A stretch of 64,000 nt of DNA from Aradus depressus (lineage: Eukaryota > Arthropoda > Insecta > Hemiptera > Aradidae): assembly GCA_963662175.1 (NCBI GenBank), contig OY759214.1, forward strand, positions 12,586,001 through 12,650,000, in the 5' to 3' direction. Both the position numbers and the translations under genes were made by a program. Position 1 is the first letter of the stretch. Each line of letters begins with the position of its first letter. Below are positions 51,395 through 62,612 of the stretch, in pieces. The notes below the pieces were generated by a model that worked only from the letters and a program-made list of their open reading frames with translations, did no database searches and was not told the DNA's origin.

Positions 51395-51610
51395 GGTTTC
51401 ATGGCTCGACTCAAAAGCCCTAATAACTCGGCAGTGTATAAATATGTATAAATTGTACAACATTTAGTATGAGGATTCAGAAGCTGCTATGTAGGTTAAC
51501 TACTTATTTTTAGCCCAAACGATCGATTGATTTTGGAGCAAGAGCGAAATCATTATTGATTCATTCATACTGGGGTATGTCCAAGTATATTGCTCGTCAT
51601 TCACCAACAA
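51395..51610 (+). mobile_element. Family B terminal unit and tail
   Basis: CTAATAACTCGGCAGTGTAT, AGTATGAGGATTCAGAAGCT, GTAGGTTAACTACTTATTTT, AAACGATCGATTGATTTTGG and ATTGCTCGTCATTCACCAAC. Confidence 0.78.
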
Positions 51611-52361
51611 ATTTTTGTAAGCTCATTAATTCATTGCGATTTCTTTTATGAACTTCTAAGACAATCAAGGTCCAAGATGGATCCTCTCCTTATGCCCCTT
51701 TCCTCCTCTGTGTTCCTCCAGGTATATATATTTTCAAAACTCTTTCCAAGAATGTTCGTAGTGTCACCTGCTACTTTTGGAGCGAACAGCTTACATACGA
51801 TATTAGATATTTTCAGAAGGTATTCTTTTGTCACCAACTAGCGGCTATGTTGAGGCCACGTAATATGTTGAAATTGAAACACAATATATAACCACCTTTT
51901 CTTGTTAAAAATTAACGTAACCTTTCCTGGAAAAGAACGGACACTTCAGGGATTTGTAGGTCGATGACTGAGAAAAAAATCTTATGATTATGGTCGTGTG
52001 TCTGTCCTACACCTCTTGCTCAACATACGAAAAATCATAACCACTTGAAACTTGGAATATATTTATTATATATATATATTTTGTCCTAGTGTCAGCTACC
52101 GAGCATAATGACCGAATCAAGAAACATTGTTAAAAGCCAAAATATTATTGTATACAGTAAAATAGGATATAAAATTGAAGGGTTCTGATTTTCCAAAATT
52201 TTAAAGAATATCAAATTGTTTTCCGTTTGCCTCAGGATGTCTGAAAGCCATCATCATATCAGGCCAAATCCCTTGGCTACAAGATGTGTATTCCTTACAG
52301 GCCAATAAAGAAATTGAAAATAAAATATTTTTTGTGAAATTAGACAATATAAAAGTTAAAC
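51611..52361. other. Unassigned stretch
   Basis: Contains a polypyrimidine tract ending CTCCAG|GTATAT at about 51705-51726, which is weakly splice-like. No gene recognised. Confidence 0.4.
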
Positions 52362-52668
52362 AGGGCGCCGGTAGCTCAGTGGTATGCGTGCTTGCCTTCT
52401 GAGCTCAAGATCGTGGGTTCGAAACCCGACCGAGGCCCTTAGTTTATTTTATCTGGGAGGTAAAATAAACTTAAGCACGCCGTCCTTCGGATGGGACCTT
52501 AAGTGATGGTCCCGAGCCTGTACGATGTCAGGTACACTCGTTAAAGACCCCTGCCATAGCTGATATGATATGAATAAACATTTAGGGTAGGCAAAAATAG
52601 AACTCCCTCAGTAGAGTCGGGCTCATGTCCACCAGCGTGACGAAAGAGCGCTCTTGTAGTAGGCGTAA
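52362..52668 (+). mobile_element. SINE, intact head, 3' end replaced by (AT)n
   Basis: GGCGCCGGTAGCTCAGTGGT head and GTGGGTTCGAAACCCGACC, the best box B consensus match in the window. The body has a small duplication (TGATATGATATGAATAAACA). It stops at GTAGTAGGCGTAATA, where an (AT)n tract of about 22 bp begins. Confidence 0.92.
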
Positions 52669-53429
52669 TAATATATATATATATATATATATAAAACTAA
52701 CTTATAGTGCAAACTATCAAAATATTGTTCCGTTAATCTTATCTATGTTGAAAAATTGCTAATGTTCATAGTTTTGGAACGATTGTCCCTCGCAGTAATA
52801 ACATGGCAATACAATCTAATATTTTGTTTGCTTGTCACTAAAATTATTAATTAAAAGAGGAAGCAATTTATTTATTCATTCTTTATTTCTGTATCTATTA
52901 ATTTCAATTCATTAATATAATTATTTCTTCTCAATATTTACTATCTGTCTATTATAATTTTTTTTCTGTGTTTAAATGGGGACATATCTCCTACTCAGAA
53001 TATACAATTCATTTTCTATTTATTTTTTCTTGAAAATTTATTATTATTATTTTTAAAGAATAATTAAATTTTTTACTATATTTTTTTTTATTGTTCCATA
53101 TAATAAATTGTCTGGGTAAGGTTACGTAGATAGTAGGATATAATAAGTTGTGAGAGGAACGATGTTGGTGGTTTCATAACATTTCCATAGGTCTGGGATC
53201 CCTCCAAGTGGATCTTATATAACTGTTTCTTTAGAAAGTGCATCAAAGCACTGGTGCACTCCTGCAAAACTTACACAACACAAGTTATCTAACCTTCAGG
53301 GTCTATGCCCTCCCTCACTATCACACTAAAATCTTTTTTTTTTTTTTAACCTGTTGTTCATATAATCAAATGAAACAGCCAACTGCTAAATTAGCTTCGC
53401 AAATCTGACTGCTTTTACAGTCACTTCTA
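52669..53429. other. Unassigned AT-rich stretch
   Basis: (AT)n at 52672-52694 and T-runs near 53334-53348. Nothing else recognised. Confidence 0.5.
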
Positions 53430-54380
53430 ACAGAGATTGAACTCCTGGTACTGACTGAAAGTTACTGGAACGGGAGAGAAGGACCAAAGGGTATTGAGAT
53501 CGATTCTAAAATCAGGGAAAACCGTTGGGTTATAGATATACTTTCGAATGATGATATAAGATTGAAATCCCAAATAGAGCAGACTGGAAGGACAATGGAA
53601 TCAGAGTTGGTGTGATCAGGACAGTTCTAGAGTGAATCTAAATCTCTTCAGGAGCCGGAATCTATTCTCCTGGACTCTTAGCAGACAGAATACCGTTAGG
53701 TGAACACGCTACGGTCTTTCAATCAGAAGTCATAGCTATACTTAAGTGTATAAAAGAAAATCAAGTTACTGATTCCACCAGAAATGGAATCTGCATTCAG
53801 GTAGCCATTAACATCATTCGAAATAAACTCGTGTAGACTCATTCAATGAAAAAGCACATGGAAAAGAAATCCGACTCTTCTGGGCCACAGGACATAGGGG
53901 AGTGGAAGGAAATGAACAAGCTGACAAACTAGCTCTTGCAGCAACGGAAGAGGACTTTATTGGGCCCAACTTCTCTACAGGGATCTCGAAGGTGCATTGC
54001 AAAACAGTTCTGGAGGAAAGGGAACTCATATTGTCTCGAACAACAGGGGTTGTCAACAGTCAAAAGAGGCGATTAGAGGATCGGACAACAAATGAAGAAC
54101 AACTCTTCTTGACCAACCTCGGATGACATTGAGAAAGGTGATCGGGTATCTAAAGGGCACTATTCTGTAAGAAATCTCTAATATGGATCTTGTTCCGGAT
54201 CCTTTCTGCTGAAGATGTGAAGTGATAGAGGAAACCACGCTACACATCCTGGGCGAATCTGAAGGTTATTCACACCTCCGGTGGAGAATCTTCGATGAGG
54301 CGTTCCTCAACCCAGAGAAATTGAGGAAACAAAGCTTCCAAATCATCCAGCGCTTCATTAAAGAGGTAGGAGAGTAGGTA
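53430..54380 (+). mobile_element. R1/I/Jockey-type non-LTR element: RNase H domain and zinc-knuckle C-terminus, decayed
   Basis: About 53650-53815 reads GAGIYSPGLLADRIPLGEHA, then TVFQSEVIAILKCIKEN. This is the first half of the RNase H domain, with its catalytic Glu in FQSEV; the preceding DSS may be the eroded DGS box. A frame change leads to GVEGNEQADKLALAATEEDF (about 53898-53960), the last RNase H block with its Asp. A further frame (54151-54379) gives FC, stop, RCEVIEETTLHILGES, with the second Cys and the His of the knuckle present but the last Cys lost, and ends FQIIQRFIKEVGE before a natural stop. Block order is complete, but at least three frame disruptions make it a pseudogene. It is related to, but diverged from, the copy at 2069-2759. 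Confidence 0.88.
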
Positions 54381-55790
54381 GTTAAATACTAGCGAGGGGC
54401 TGTTATATGGGCCTTCGGGCTTTAGATAACATGTGCACAAAACCCATCCCTGCAATCAATCAACAGAGATTGAAGGCTGGAACTGTTATTACATATGCCT
54501 CATGGTAGGTCATATATCTCGGGTGTTTGGGCAAAATTCAGCAAATCTGAATTTTAGGAGGGGAATTTCTGAAGGGTTGAAAACTTCCTGCAAATCAGGT
54601 AAAACACGTTTATGTTACTTGAAATATTATTCCAATAAAAGTATTAAATATAAACAAAGTAAAATATTCCAACATTGAGTTACATTTGGTAAAACATTTA
54701 AATGCACAAGACCTTTTGATCACAAGACTTATTCTGACTTGAGCCCTTTTCCCCGAACACCAGAGATATATCACTCGTTTTTCAGAGGTTTTCTTGATTT
54801 GTACGAAAACTGTTATTTCTATGGTCAACTAATAAAAAAAAAGTTCCTTACGAAATTTCTGATTAACAATGATGAAGCAGGACCAACGTGCATGGAGTTA
54901 TAGCTTCGTATTATTCATATTCAGATGCAACATGAATCGCTTGCGGAAAGAAAACGTTTATTTTCTACATTTCAGCATGCTATAATTGAAATAGTTTTTT
55001 ATATTATTATATATAATTAATTATATTATATAATTATATGTATAAAATTTATATTTATAAAATTACACACATTGTAATTATTAAAATATTATAAAATTAA
55101 TTGTATTTATTTGTTTAAAAACAGTGAAGTAACTAAATTAGTAAATAAATATATGAAGTCGCTTTTGTTTTAAAACGAACCAATGAGTGGAAAACAAAAG
55201 ACAACCATCAACTGTTCTAATTAGTTGGACCAGTCTAAGTTGGGTTGTGGAGGTGAGACGTTCTGGGTTGAGATAGCTTTAATTAATATAAATATTAATC
55301 ACTTTGGCCACGAACGAAATTGTAGCTCAGATTTCAAGGCGCAGACAATTTTTCAAAAAATTTCACTTCACAAAATCGTAAGTTTTTTCTTGATTACAAA
55401 ACTTCTGGGATAGTCAAAGTGAAGCGCATTCTATTGTCTTTAACCAGTTCACATCAACTATCTGCCTTCAATGTGAATTTATAACGGTTAGAAGAAAAAA
55501 AAAACTGGGAAAGTTAATAACTGTCGTACTAAGTGTTAAAACATTGTTTTTAACCATCTCTCTTTTGCCCCATTTTCTGAACCTATTCAAATGCAAATTT
55601 CCCCATCATCATACATACACAATGTGTCCAATGAAAGGAAAAACTAGACATCTAATATTCAATCATGTTTCCCATTCATTTTTGACAGATTTTTAAATAT
55701 GGCAACTGATCCACTGGGGGAAATTTCAAGTATGTGAAGGATCACTTCACATTTCACTAATGTTATTTTTAGAATTATATATATTTTTTA
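54381..55790. other. Unassigned AT-rich stretch
   Basis: Includes an AT-only, self-complementary patch at about 55000-55100 (TATATAATTAATTATATTAT). No gene recognised. Confidence 0.5.
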
Positions 55791-57830
55791 TTTATATTAT
55801 TCGTTTTAATTCATTTTAAACCTGTTTGTTTTAAAGGAACTATTTATATGTATATTTCATATTTATATTATTAGTTTTAATTAATTTTATACCTGTTTGT
55901 TATAAAGGAACTATTTATATGTATATTATTAGTTTTAATTAATTTTATACCTGTTAGTTTTAAAGGAACTATTTATATGTATATTTCATATTTATATTAT
56001 TAGTTTTAATTAATTTTATACCTGTTAGTTTTAGAGGAACTATTTATATGTATATTTCATATTTATATTATTCGTTTTAATTCATTTTATACCTGTTTGT
56101 TTTAAAGGAACTATTTATATGTATATTTCATATTTATATTATTAGTTTTAATTAATTTTATACCTGTTTGTTATAAAGGAACTATTTATATGTATATTAT
56201 TAGTTTTAATTAATTTTATACCTGTTAGTTTTAAAGGAACTATTTATATGTATATTTCATATTTATATTATTAGTTTTAATTAATTTTATACCTGTTAGT
56301 TTTAGAGGAACTATTTATATGTATATTATTAGTTTTAATTAATTTTATACCTGTTAGTTTTAAAGGAACTATTTATATGTATATTTCATATTTATATTAT
56401 TAGTTTTAATTAATTTTATACCTGTTAGTTTTAAAGGAACTATTTATATGTATATTATTAGTTTTAATTAATTTTATACCTGTTAGTTTTAAAGGAACTA
56501 TTTATATGTATATTTCATATTTATATTATTAGTTTTAATTAATTTTATACCTGTTAGTTTTAAAGGAACTATTTATATGTATATTATTAGTTTTAATTAA
56601 TTTTATACCTGTTAGTTTTAAAGGAACTATTTATATGTATATTTCATATTTATATTATTAGTTTTAATTAATTTTATACCTGTTAGTTTTAAAGGAACTA
56701 TTTATATGTATATTATTAGTTTTAATTAATTTTATACCTGTTAGTTTTAAAGGAACTATTTATATGTATATTTCATATTTATATTATTAGTTTTAATTCA
56801 TTTTAAACCTGTTTGTTTTAAAGGAACTATTTATATGTATATTTCATATTTATATTATTAGTTTTAATTAATTTTATACCTGTTAGTTTTAAAGGAACTA
56901 TTTATATGTATATTTCATATTTATATTATTAGTTTTAATTCATTTTAAACCTGTTTGTTTTAAAGGAACTATTTATATGTATATTTCATATTTATATTAT
57001 TAGTTTTAATTAATTTTATACCTGTTTGTTATAAAGGAACTATTTATATGTATATTATTAGTTTTAATTAATTTTATACCTGTTTGTTATAAAGGAACTA
57101 TTTATATGTATATTATTAGTTTTAATTAATTTTATACCTGTTAGTTTTAAAGGAACTATTTATATGTATATTTCATATTTATATTATTAGTTTTAATTCA
57201 TTTTAAACCTGTTTGTTTTAAAGGAACTATTTATATGTATATTTCATATTTATATTTTTAGTTTTAATTAATTTTATACCTGTTAGTTTTAAAGGAACTA
57301 TTTATATGTATATTTCATATTTATATTATTAGTTTTAATTCATTTTAAACCTGTTTGTTTTAAAGGAACTATTTATATGTATATTTCATATTTATATTAT
57401 TAGTTTTAATTAATTTTATACCTGTTAGTTTTAAAGGAACTATTTATATGTATATTATTAGTTTTAATTAATTTTATACCTGTTTGTTATAAAGGAACTA
57501 TTTATATGTATATTATTAGTTTTAATTAATTTTATACCTGTTAGTTTTAAAGGAACTATTTATATGTATATTTCATATTTATATTATTAGTTTTAATTCA
57601 TTTTAAACCTGTTTGTTTTAAAGGAACTATTTATATGTATATTTCATATTTATATTTTTAGTTTTAATTAATTTTATACCTGTTAGTTTTAAAGGAACTA
57701 TTTATATGTATATTTCATATTTATATTATTAGTTTTAATTAATTTTATACCTGTTAGTTTTAAAGGAACTATTTATATGTATATTATTAGTTTTAATTAA
57801 TTTTATACCTGTTTGTTATAAAGGTTTGTT
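55791..57830 (+). repeat. Satellite array: 71-bp and 58-bp monomers, about 31 units
   Basis: The long monomer starts AAAGGAACTATTTATATGTA, continues TATTTCATATTTATATTATT and AGTTTTAATTAATTTTATAC, and ends CTGTTAGTTTT (71 bp). The short monomer lacks the 13 bp TTTCATATTTATA (58 bp). The two forms alternate strictly in the middle of the array. Two six-monomer blocks (long-short-short-long-long-long) are repeated 400 bp apart; the shared variant TATATTTTTAG occurs at about 57251 and 57651. Strongly AT-rich, no coding capacity. Block duplications imply growth by unequal exchange. Confidence 0.97.
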
Positions 57831-57832
57831 AG

Positions 57833-57904
57833 GAATTAAAACTAATAATATAAATACAAATAAGCATATATGCATATTTGTATTTATATTATTAGTTTTA
57901 ATTC
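57833..57904. repeat. 72-bp near-perfect palindrome at the satellite end
   Basis: GAATTAAAACTAATAATATA, then AATACAAATAAGCATA, is followed immediately by its reverse complement with one mismatch in 36. The right arm is a satellite-monomer-like sequence in direct orientation and the left arm is the same sequence inverted, so a monomer was inverted at the array boundary. Confidence 0.95.
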
Positions 57905-59078
57905 ATTGTGTACCTCTTTATTTTAAACGAACTATTTATGTACGTATTTTTTAACATATTTATTATGTACCTATATCATTTTGAATAGAAATAATTAATT
58001 TATATTATTTATTTATTTTTTTCCTCATAAGCGTGAGCTGCAGGGCTATTAGCGTTTCCTCTTTCGAGTTGACATTTAAGATTTATAATTTGGTGTACTT
58101 CATCTGACTAGCAAAGTGATCACAACACCAACCTCCGTTCTAATGCCAACCGTTCTGACTACTTTTGGGTATTAATTATTGATCTTATTCATTTAGTATA
58201 TTTTCTATATCTGGAAAACGGGTTTCTAATATTAAATATCTCTGTAGATATTTATTTTTTTCAGTAAGTATAGTACGTTTTGCAAATGTGTTGAATTTTT
58301 GATAAATATTTCTTGGAGATTGTTGGGGATGTGATGGCGCTGTCTGTATTATTGTTAGATATAATAAAAATAGTAATTAATAGTTTATTTAGATATTTTG
58401 GGTGAGTATTATTTTGTTTTTAAGAAAGATGGTCGACCAAGCGTGGGGACGCTATCTTTAGTATTGTAAAGTTCGTGGACCGAAATGGAGGTGTTTTAGT
58501 TGTATTGTTTTGTGTTTGGTACTATTGGAGGTTCATACGAATAAACTAAGTTTTATAACACTACAGTATTGTTTTTTTTATTTAATATCTTGTTTGACGC
58601 CTAAATAGAAATATTAAATATATAGAATTAACACTAATACATTTACATCACTCAACGTCAATGTTACAGGTATACAATGGGCACCCATTGACCAAACAGT
58701 CTCCCAATGACCAAAATGTTTTGTTCAATATAGTCTAAAATTGTCCTTCAGTCGCCTTACCTCCATTGCAGTCTTGAGCTGCAATTCGCCCATCCCCTCT
58801 ATAAGACATAAAATTAGAGCTAGGGGATGAAGGTGGATGTTCTGGTCGGGAAACAAGAGCCCTCCCCAGGAGAGCTGGTAATTCTTGAACTTTTCACCTA
58901 CTTTCTCTGACTTTGATCACGTTCCACAACAGTCCCTCAAGGTTCCTCCTGTCCCCCCACTTCACATCACAACACATCCCTCCCTCCACCCTCCACAGCT
59001 TCACTCTACCTACCGTCAAAAAAATACCGCTATTGAGGCGAGGTCCGTCAATATTGTGCTCATCACTGGAGACCGGTG
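57905..59078. other. Unassigned stretch
   Basis: Decayed satellite-like sequence continues to about 57960. Beyond that, AT-rich DNA and then, from 58740, more mixed sequence. No supported gene. The overlapping frames around 58890-59150 have no recognised domain. Confidence 0.45.
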
Positions 59079-59262
59079 AGGGCGCCGGTAGCTCAGAGAT
59101 TGCGTACCACCTTACTGAGGACAAGATCGCGGGATCAAAATCTGACAGAATCCCTTAGATGGTCCTGGGCATGTACAATATCAGGTACTCGTTAAAGACT
59201 AGATCCACCCTAGGAAACTAAACCTGGGTGGGCAAACCTTAGGACTCTCACGTATCTTTGTA
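59079..59262 (+). mobile_element. SINE copy with deletions
   Basis: GGGCGCCGGTAGCTCAGAGA head, ACAAGATCGCGGGATCAAAA eroded box B, then ATATCAGGTACTCGTTAAAG and AACCTTAGGACTCTCAC. Confidence 0.85.
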
Positions 59263-59379
59263 TTAAATGCTGCAATATGCAATGAGAAAAGACGAAATAT
59301 GCAATAATCTGCATAAGAATTACCAAATACAGTGCCGAAATTCGACAAGAAACCATTTCCAAATTATTTACTCCTCACT

Positions 59380-59770
59380 TACTCCCTTGGCGACGGACGC
59401 GGAAGATCCTTAGCCGACCCCACCAGCCTCCTCCAGAGCGATCTGTCAGGCGCCACCAGGGCGTGTTCACTCAACGTCCTTCTTCACCAAGTCATCACCA
59501 TCTCCTGAGAGATAACTTTTACTATGGTCGGTTATTGCCAGCAGATGTCTCTCAGCTCCTTGTTTATTTTGATTCACCACTCCTGGGTTTCTCTATCCTT
59601 GACCGCAACTAGTATCCCCTAATTCATTTTCAAACGTCTGGAAGCACTTCTTTAGATGTGAGTTCAGGGTCCAGGTCTCACACTCATAGGTCAGGACTGT
59701 CTCTGTGGACCCTAAGCTTTAGGTTACAAGGGCTATGGGCCGTAGTAGCTTCATGATGGTGAAGTACGCT
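59380..59770 (-). mobile_element. Decayed non-LTR reverse transcriptase end (RTE/related type)
   Basis: Minus strand, upstream to downstream: AYFTIMKLLRPIAL (about 59725-59768), then after a frame change TVLTYECETWTLNSHLKK and FQTFENELG (about 59622-59700), then QDRETQEW, stop, IKINKELRDICW and finally HALVAPDRSLWRRLV (about 59400-59450). These match the AYF.LMKL / RPVLTYG.ETWTL / FE / LVAPDRS.WRRLV order of post-RT regions in endonuclease-RT elements. Multiple frame changes and stops: a relic. The frame 59684-59872 is partly its shadow. Confidence 0.72.
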
Positions 59771-59894
59771 CATTGGGCCTGCGAACGTTTCCTGCCCACT
59801 TCCTCCAACTTCAATGCCAGTTACTCTAAAAATGGTGCCTAATGTGGTCATCACATTTAACTCTTGACCCATGTGGATATTCTTGCTATCTATA

Positions 59895-60290
59895 AAGTTG
59901 TTAGCTCAGAAGTAGCAATTCTTGCTTCGCTCAAGATTCGGTTCGGAAACCGGCCGAGACCTTGGGTTTCTCTATCTGTGACCGGCCTTTTAACTATGAG
60001 GTAAACTTGATTAGACGAAACTTAGAACTCCCATAATGTCGAGCTCATGTCCGCCAGAGCAACGAAATATCTGTGAGGTAAAAAAAAATTGAGCACGCCT
60101 TTTTCGTAGGACGTTAAGTGAAGGTCCCGAGCTTGATGACAGGTACTCGTTAAAGACCCCTACTCTAGGTGTATAAATAAACCTGAATAAGCAACATTTA
60201 GTACTCCCATAGTAGATTGGCTCATGTCACCAGAGCGACGAAAGAGCGCACTGGTGGTAGGAGATATAGTCTCTCTTAATTACATTTCAA
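59895..60290 (+). mobile_element. Composite of two SINE pieces
   Basis: TTGTTAGCTCAGAAGTAGCA and TTCGGTTCGGAAACCGGCCG form a head. A first body piece ends GTCCGCCAGAGCAACGAAAT. A second piece then starts again at GTGAGGTAAAAAAAAATTGA and runs to GAGCGCACTGGTGGTAGGAG. The mid-body appears twice, so this is two overlapping copies or a rearranged one. Confidence 0.75.
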
Positions 60291-60426
60291 AGAAGACAAC
60301 ATAACCTGGATGCTCTTGCCACATCCCGTTGGACTCATGTTCTGTGTTGTCTGTACAGTCTCTTGAAAGGTTACCTTGAACTATTTATGGAGGGAGGACC
60401 TACATGGGACCTCCTTCACGATTAGA

Positions 60427-60502
60427 AGGAGTGTAGGTAACTTGATCCTGGGTGCAAGGTTTAGACTGCTAACCACTTAGCCAAGAGGACCACCAAATGA
60501 CT
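60427..60502 (-). other. Second tRNA-like repeat, copy 1
   Basis: The minus strand reads TGGTCCTCTTGGCTAAGTGG, then TTAGCAGTCTAAACCTTGCA and CCCAGGATCAAG. GGCTAAGTGGTTAGC is box A-like and closest to Leu/Ser-type tRNAs. Near-identical to 60540-60610. Not a clean cloverleaf, so a SINE head relic. Confidence 0.5.
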
Positions 60503-60539
60503 GCATTCCTTTAACATTTTATTACTTCAGTCATTATAG

Positions 60540-60610
60540 TTCGTTTCTTTACTTGATCCTCGGTACAAGGTTTAGACTGCTAACCACTCAGCCAAGAGGA
60601 CCACCAAGGA
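60540..60610 (-). other. Second tRNA-like repeat, copy 2
   Basis: TTGGCTGAGTGGTTAGCAGT then CTAAACCTTGTACCGAGGAT on the minus strand. Differs from copy 1 at a few positions. Together they form a direct repeat about 115 bp apart. Confidence 0.5.
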
Positions 60611-60672
60611 GAGAGAGTGATCACTAAGTGTGGTTGGTATAAGGAAGTCCTAATGGTCACATCACATATATT
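60608..60672 (-). mobile_element. Family A right arm
   Basis: GAGAGAGTGATCACTAAGTG, TGGTTGGTATAAGGAAGTCC and TAATGGTCACATCACATATA. Confidence 0.78.
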
Positions 60673-60689
60673 TTATTTTTTTCATAATT

Positions 60690-60810
60690 TTTTAGATTTG
60701 ACAGATTTACGGGGAAACGGTTAATCCTGTCAAAAATTGATTTTTACAAACAATGTTCCTTATTAAATTTTCAAGAGTCAATGGGTCCTCAGATTTCTGA
60801 TAGAACCAAT
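60690..60810 (-). repeat. Family C-like fragment
   Basis: TTTACAAACAATGTTCCTTA then TTAAATTTTCAAGAGTCAAT resembles the start of family C in reverse orientation. Confidence 0.5.
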
Positions 60811-60910
60811 AAGAACAATGTAATGGCGCTTCAAAATATGCAAATTTCTTTTTAAATTGTGACACATAGCAAAGAATCTTAAAATATATAGTAAAAAAAT
60901 ATGTTAGTTA

Positions 60911-61110
60911 AGGGCGTCGGTAGCTCGGAGTTCTCAAAGGGGCTGCTTGCTATGGTTGCTTGCGACCTTATCATCCCGGCCTTGGAATGAAGTTAAGGGA
61001 TTGCCTCGAGTCTGTGCGATGTCAGTTACTCGTTAAAGACTCCATACGTGAAAAAACCCTGAGTAGACGTAATTAAAGAGCGCTTTGGTAGTAGGCGAAA
61101 CTGTTAATTA
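60911..61110 (+). mobile_element. SINE copy with deletions
   Basis: AGGGCGTCGGTAGCTCGGAG head, CGATGTCAGTTACTCGTTAA, AAGAGCGCTTTGGTAGTAGG. Confidence 0.82.
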
Positions 61111-61292
61111 ATGTTACTCATGACGAGGCTTTAACTACGAGGTCATATCGCCTACAACCAAAGCATTCTTTCGTAGCATGAGCTCTTCTCTACTGGGAGT
61201 CCTATATTTTGTTGACTCAGGTTTTTAGCTAGTGTGAGATATCTTTAACACGAACCTAACAGCATGCTTAAGGTTGTTTCTTCAGCTTAGTA
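61111..61292 (-). mobile_element. SINE fragment facing the previous copy
   Basis: TACTCATGACGAGGCTTTAA, GGTCATATCGCCTACAACCA, GGGAGTCCTATATTTTGTTG. The two copies meet tail to tail around 61105, forming an imperfect inverted pair. Confidence 0.8.
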
Positions 61293-61307
61293 GGCAAGGA
61301 TAAAATG

Positions 61308-61452
61308 TGATGTGTGTCGCAGGACTTTTTTTTATACCAACAACGTTTTTACAGATCTCTCCATCTTTCCCCTCTCATTTCTTACTGGCGTTATTTGGTA
61401 CATGAAATTCCCTCTCAGAATTACGTTGGTATAAGAAAGTATAATTATTCTA
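61308..61452 (+). mobile_element. Family A element, shortened
   Basis: TGATGTGTGTCGCAGGACTT, TATACCAACAACGTTTTTAC, AGATCTCTCC, TCTCAGAATTACGTTGGTAT and AAGAAAGTATAATTATTC; both arm ends present. Confidence 0.78.
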
Positions 61453-61796
61453 AAAAAGTAAGGGGTTGGTCCGTGGAGGGGATTAGGGGAAGTGGGGAGG
61501 TGGTGGGGGCTATCTGAGAGTGAGAGAATGAATAAGGTAGAGGTGGGTGAAGGCTGATCAGGAGAGTGGGGATAGAAAAGTGAAAACGTTAGGTCAATGT
61601 CCTGAGCCAGAGCTACCTTCAACATAACATCCTACCTCAACACTATATGAAAGGGACCTCACTCCAAGGGTCTTTTTTTTTTCAGAATTTTCCAAGGGCA
61701 GTAGCAGGCAAACTTCCCCTCATTAAACGTAAACTAGTGTTCAAAAAAGTTTTATTAAAAACTAAATAAATAATACAAATAACATTAAAAAATAAA
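61453..61796. other. Unassigned stretch
   Basis: G/A-rich at 61460-61590, then AT-rich. The frames are low-complexity and unsupported. Confidence 0.4.
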
Positions 61797-61901
61797 ATTT
61801 GGGCGTTGAATCATCGACTATGTTCTTTCCCATCAAGAATAAATCAATTACGCTAAAACTCAATTTGACTTACGTGGCTTACGAATCTTCATATTAAAAG
61901 T
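61797..61901 (-). mobile_element. Family B tail, left side of a split copy
   Basis: GTTGAATCATCGACTATGTT, CATCAAGAATAAATCAATTA, CTAAAACTCAATTTGACTTA and CGAATCTTCATATTAAAA follow the minus-strand family B tail. The expected continuation appears only after 62612. Confidence 0.75.
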
Positions 61902-62612
61902 TATTATCTGGGAGATAGTCTGTGTGTTAATAACATCGAGATATGGAACACACAGTTATCAAATATACGGAATAGTTTAAAAGAACATTATCGCAATCAG
62001 TTCAGGGAGGAAATTAAAAACTCGGACCGGTACTTGCTAGGTAGGGAACTGGAGTTCCACGATTCAGTTAATAGTTACTTACAGAGTGACCTACCATTGT
62101 CAAGTATTAGATTAATAATTAAACTTAGAGGTGAACTGTTGCATCTAAGCTATACACCTATCAATCAATATACCTCCGAAGATATGGACTTTGTATGCCC
62201 AGTGTGTTACAGCCCCTGTAAAGAAGATCTAAATCACTTCCTCATTACCTGCCCCAAATATGATGATTTAAAAAATAAAATATTTAAAAACAACATAGAT
62301 ACTTCATTTATGTTGGAATTATTAAATGGTAAAGATTGGCAACTACTGGTAAATTATTGCAAAAAGACTTACAATTTCAGAAACTGTGAATTAAATAAAT
62401 CTTTATTTATTTAATAAAGATATAGGAACAAAGATATAGAAAGAAAAATTTGTTGTGATTAAGTTTATAAGATAATATTATTTATGTTAATCTAGACTCC
62501 TCAAGACGGCTTAGGCCATTGAGTTTGTCTTCATAAAAGGTCACATTATTGTATATATGTTTTGTATGTAATTTTCTATTATGTTAATAAAGACTTTACT
62601 ACTACTATTAAA
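61902..62612 (+). mobile_element. 5'-truncated non-LTR retrotransposon C-terminus, open to its natural stop
   Basis: One frame is open from about 61902 to a TAA at 62412-62414, about 170 codons. It reads CVNNIEIWNTQLSNIRN, QFREEIKNSDRYLLGRELEF, then FVCPVCYSPCKEDLNHFLIT followed by CPKYDDLKNK, a zinc knuckle of the C-x2-C...H-x4-C type found at the C-terminus of non-LTR ORF2 proteins. No RT or RNase H part is present. A 3' UTR of about 200 bp ends GTTAATAAAGACTTTACTAC then TACTATT, an AATAAA-like signal with a short (ACT)n-type tail. Both flanks are family B, so it is an insertion. The absence of internal stops suggests it is the youngest retrotransposon fragment here. It differs from the R1-like copies in the linker and tail. 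Confidence 0.85.

Noticed and set aside
51690..51730. Third ratchet-like site CTCCAG|GTATAT.
   Set aside because: The 5' splice half (GTATAT) is weak and the tract contains purines; kept only as a note.
60427..60610. Two tandem tRNA-Leu/Ser genes.
   Set aside because: Box A-like sequence is good but box B and the acceptor stem are not; near-identical partial copies fit a SINE head.
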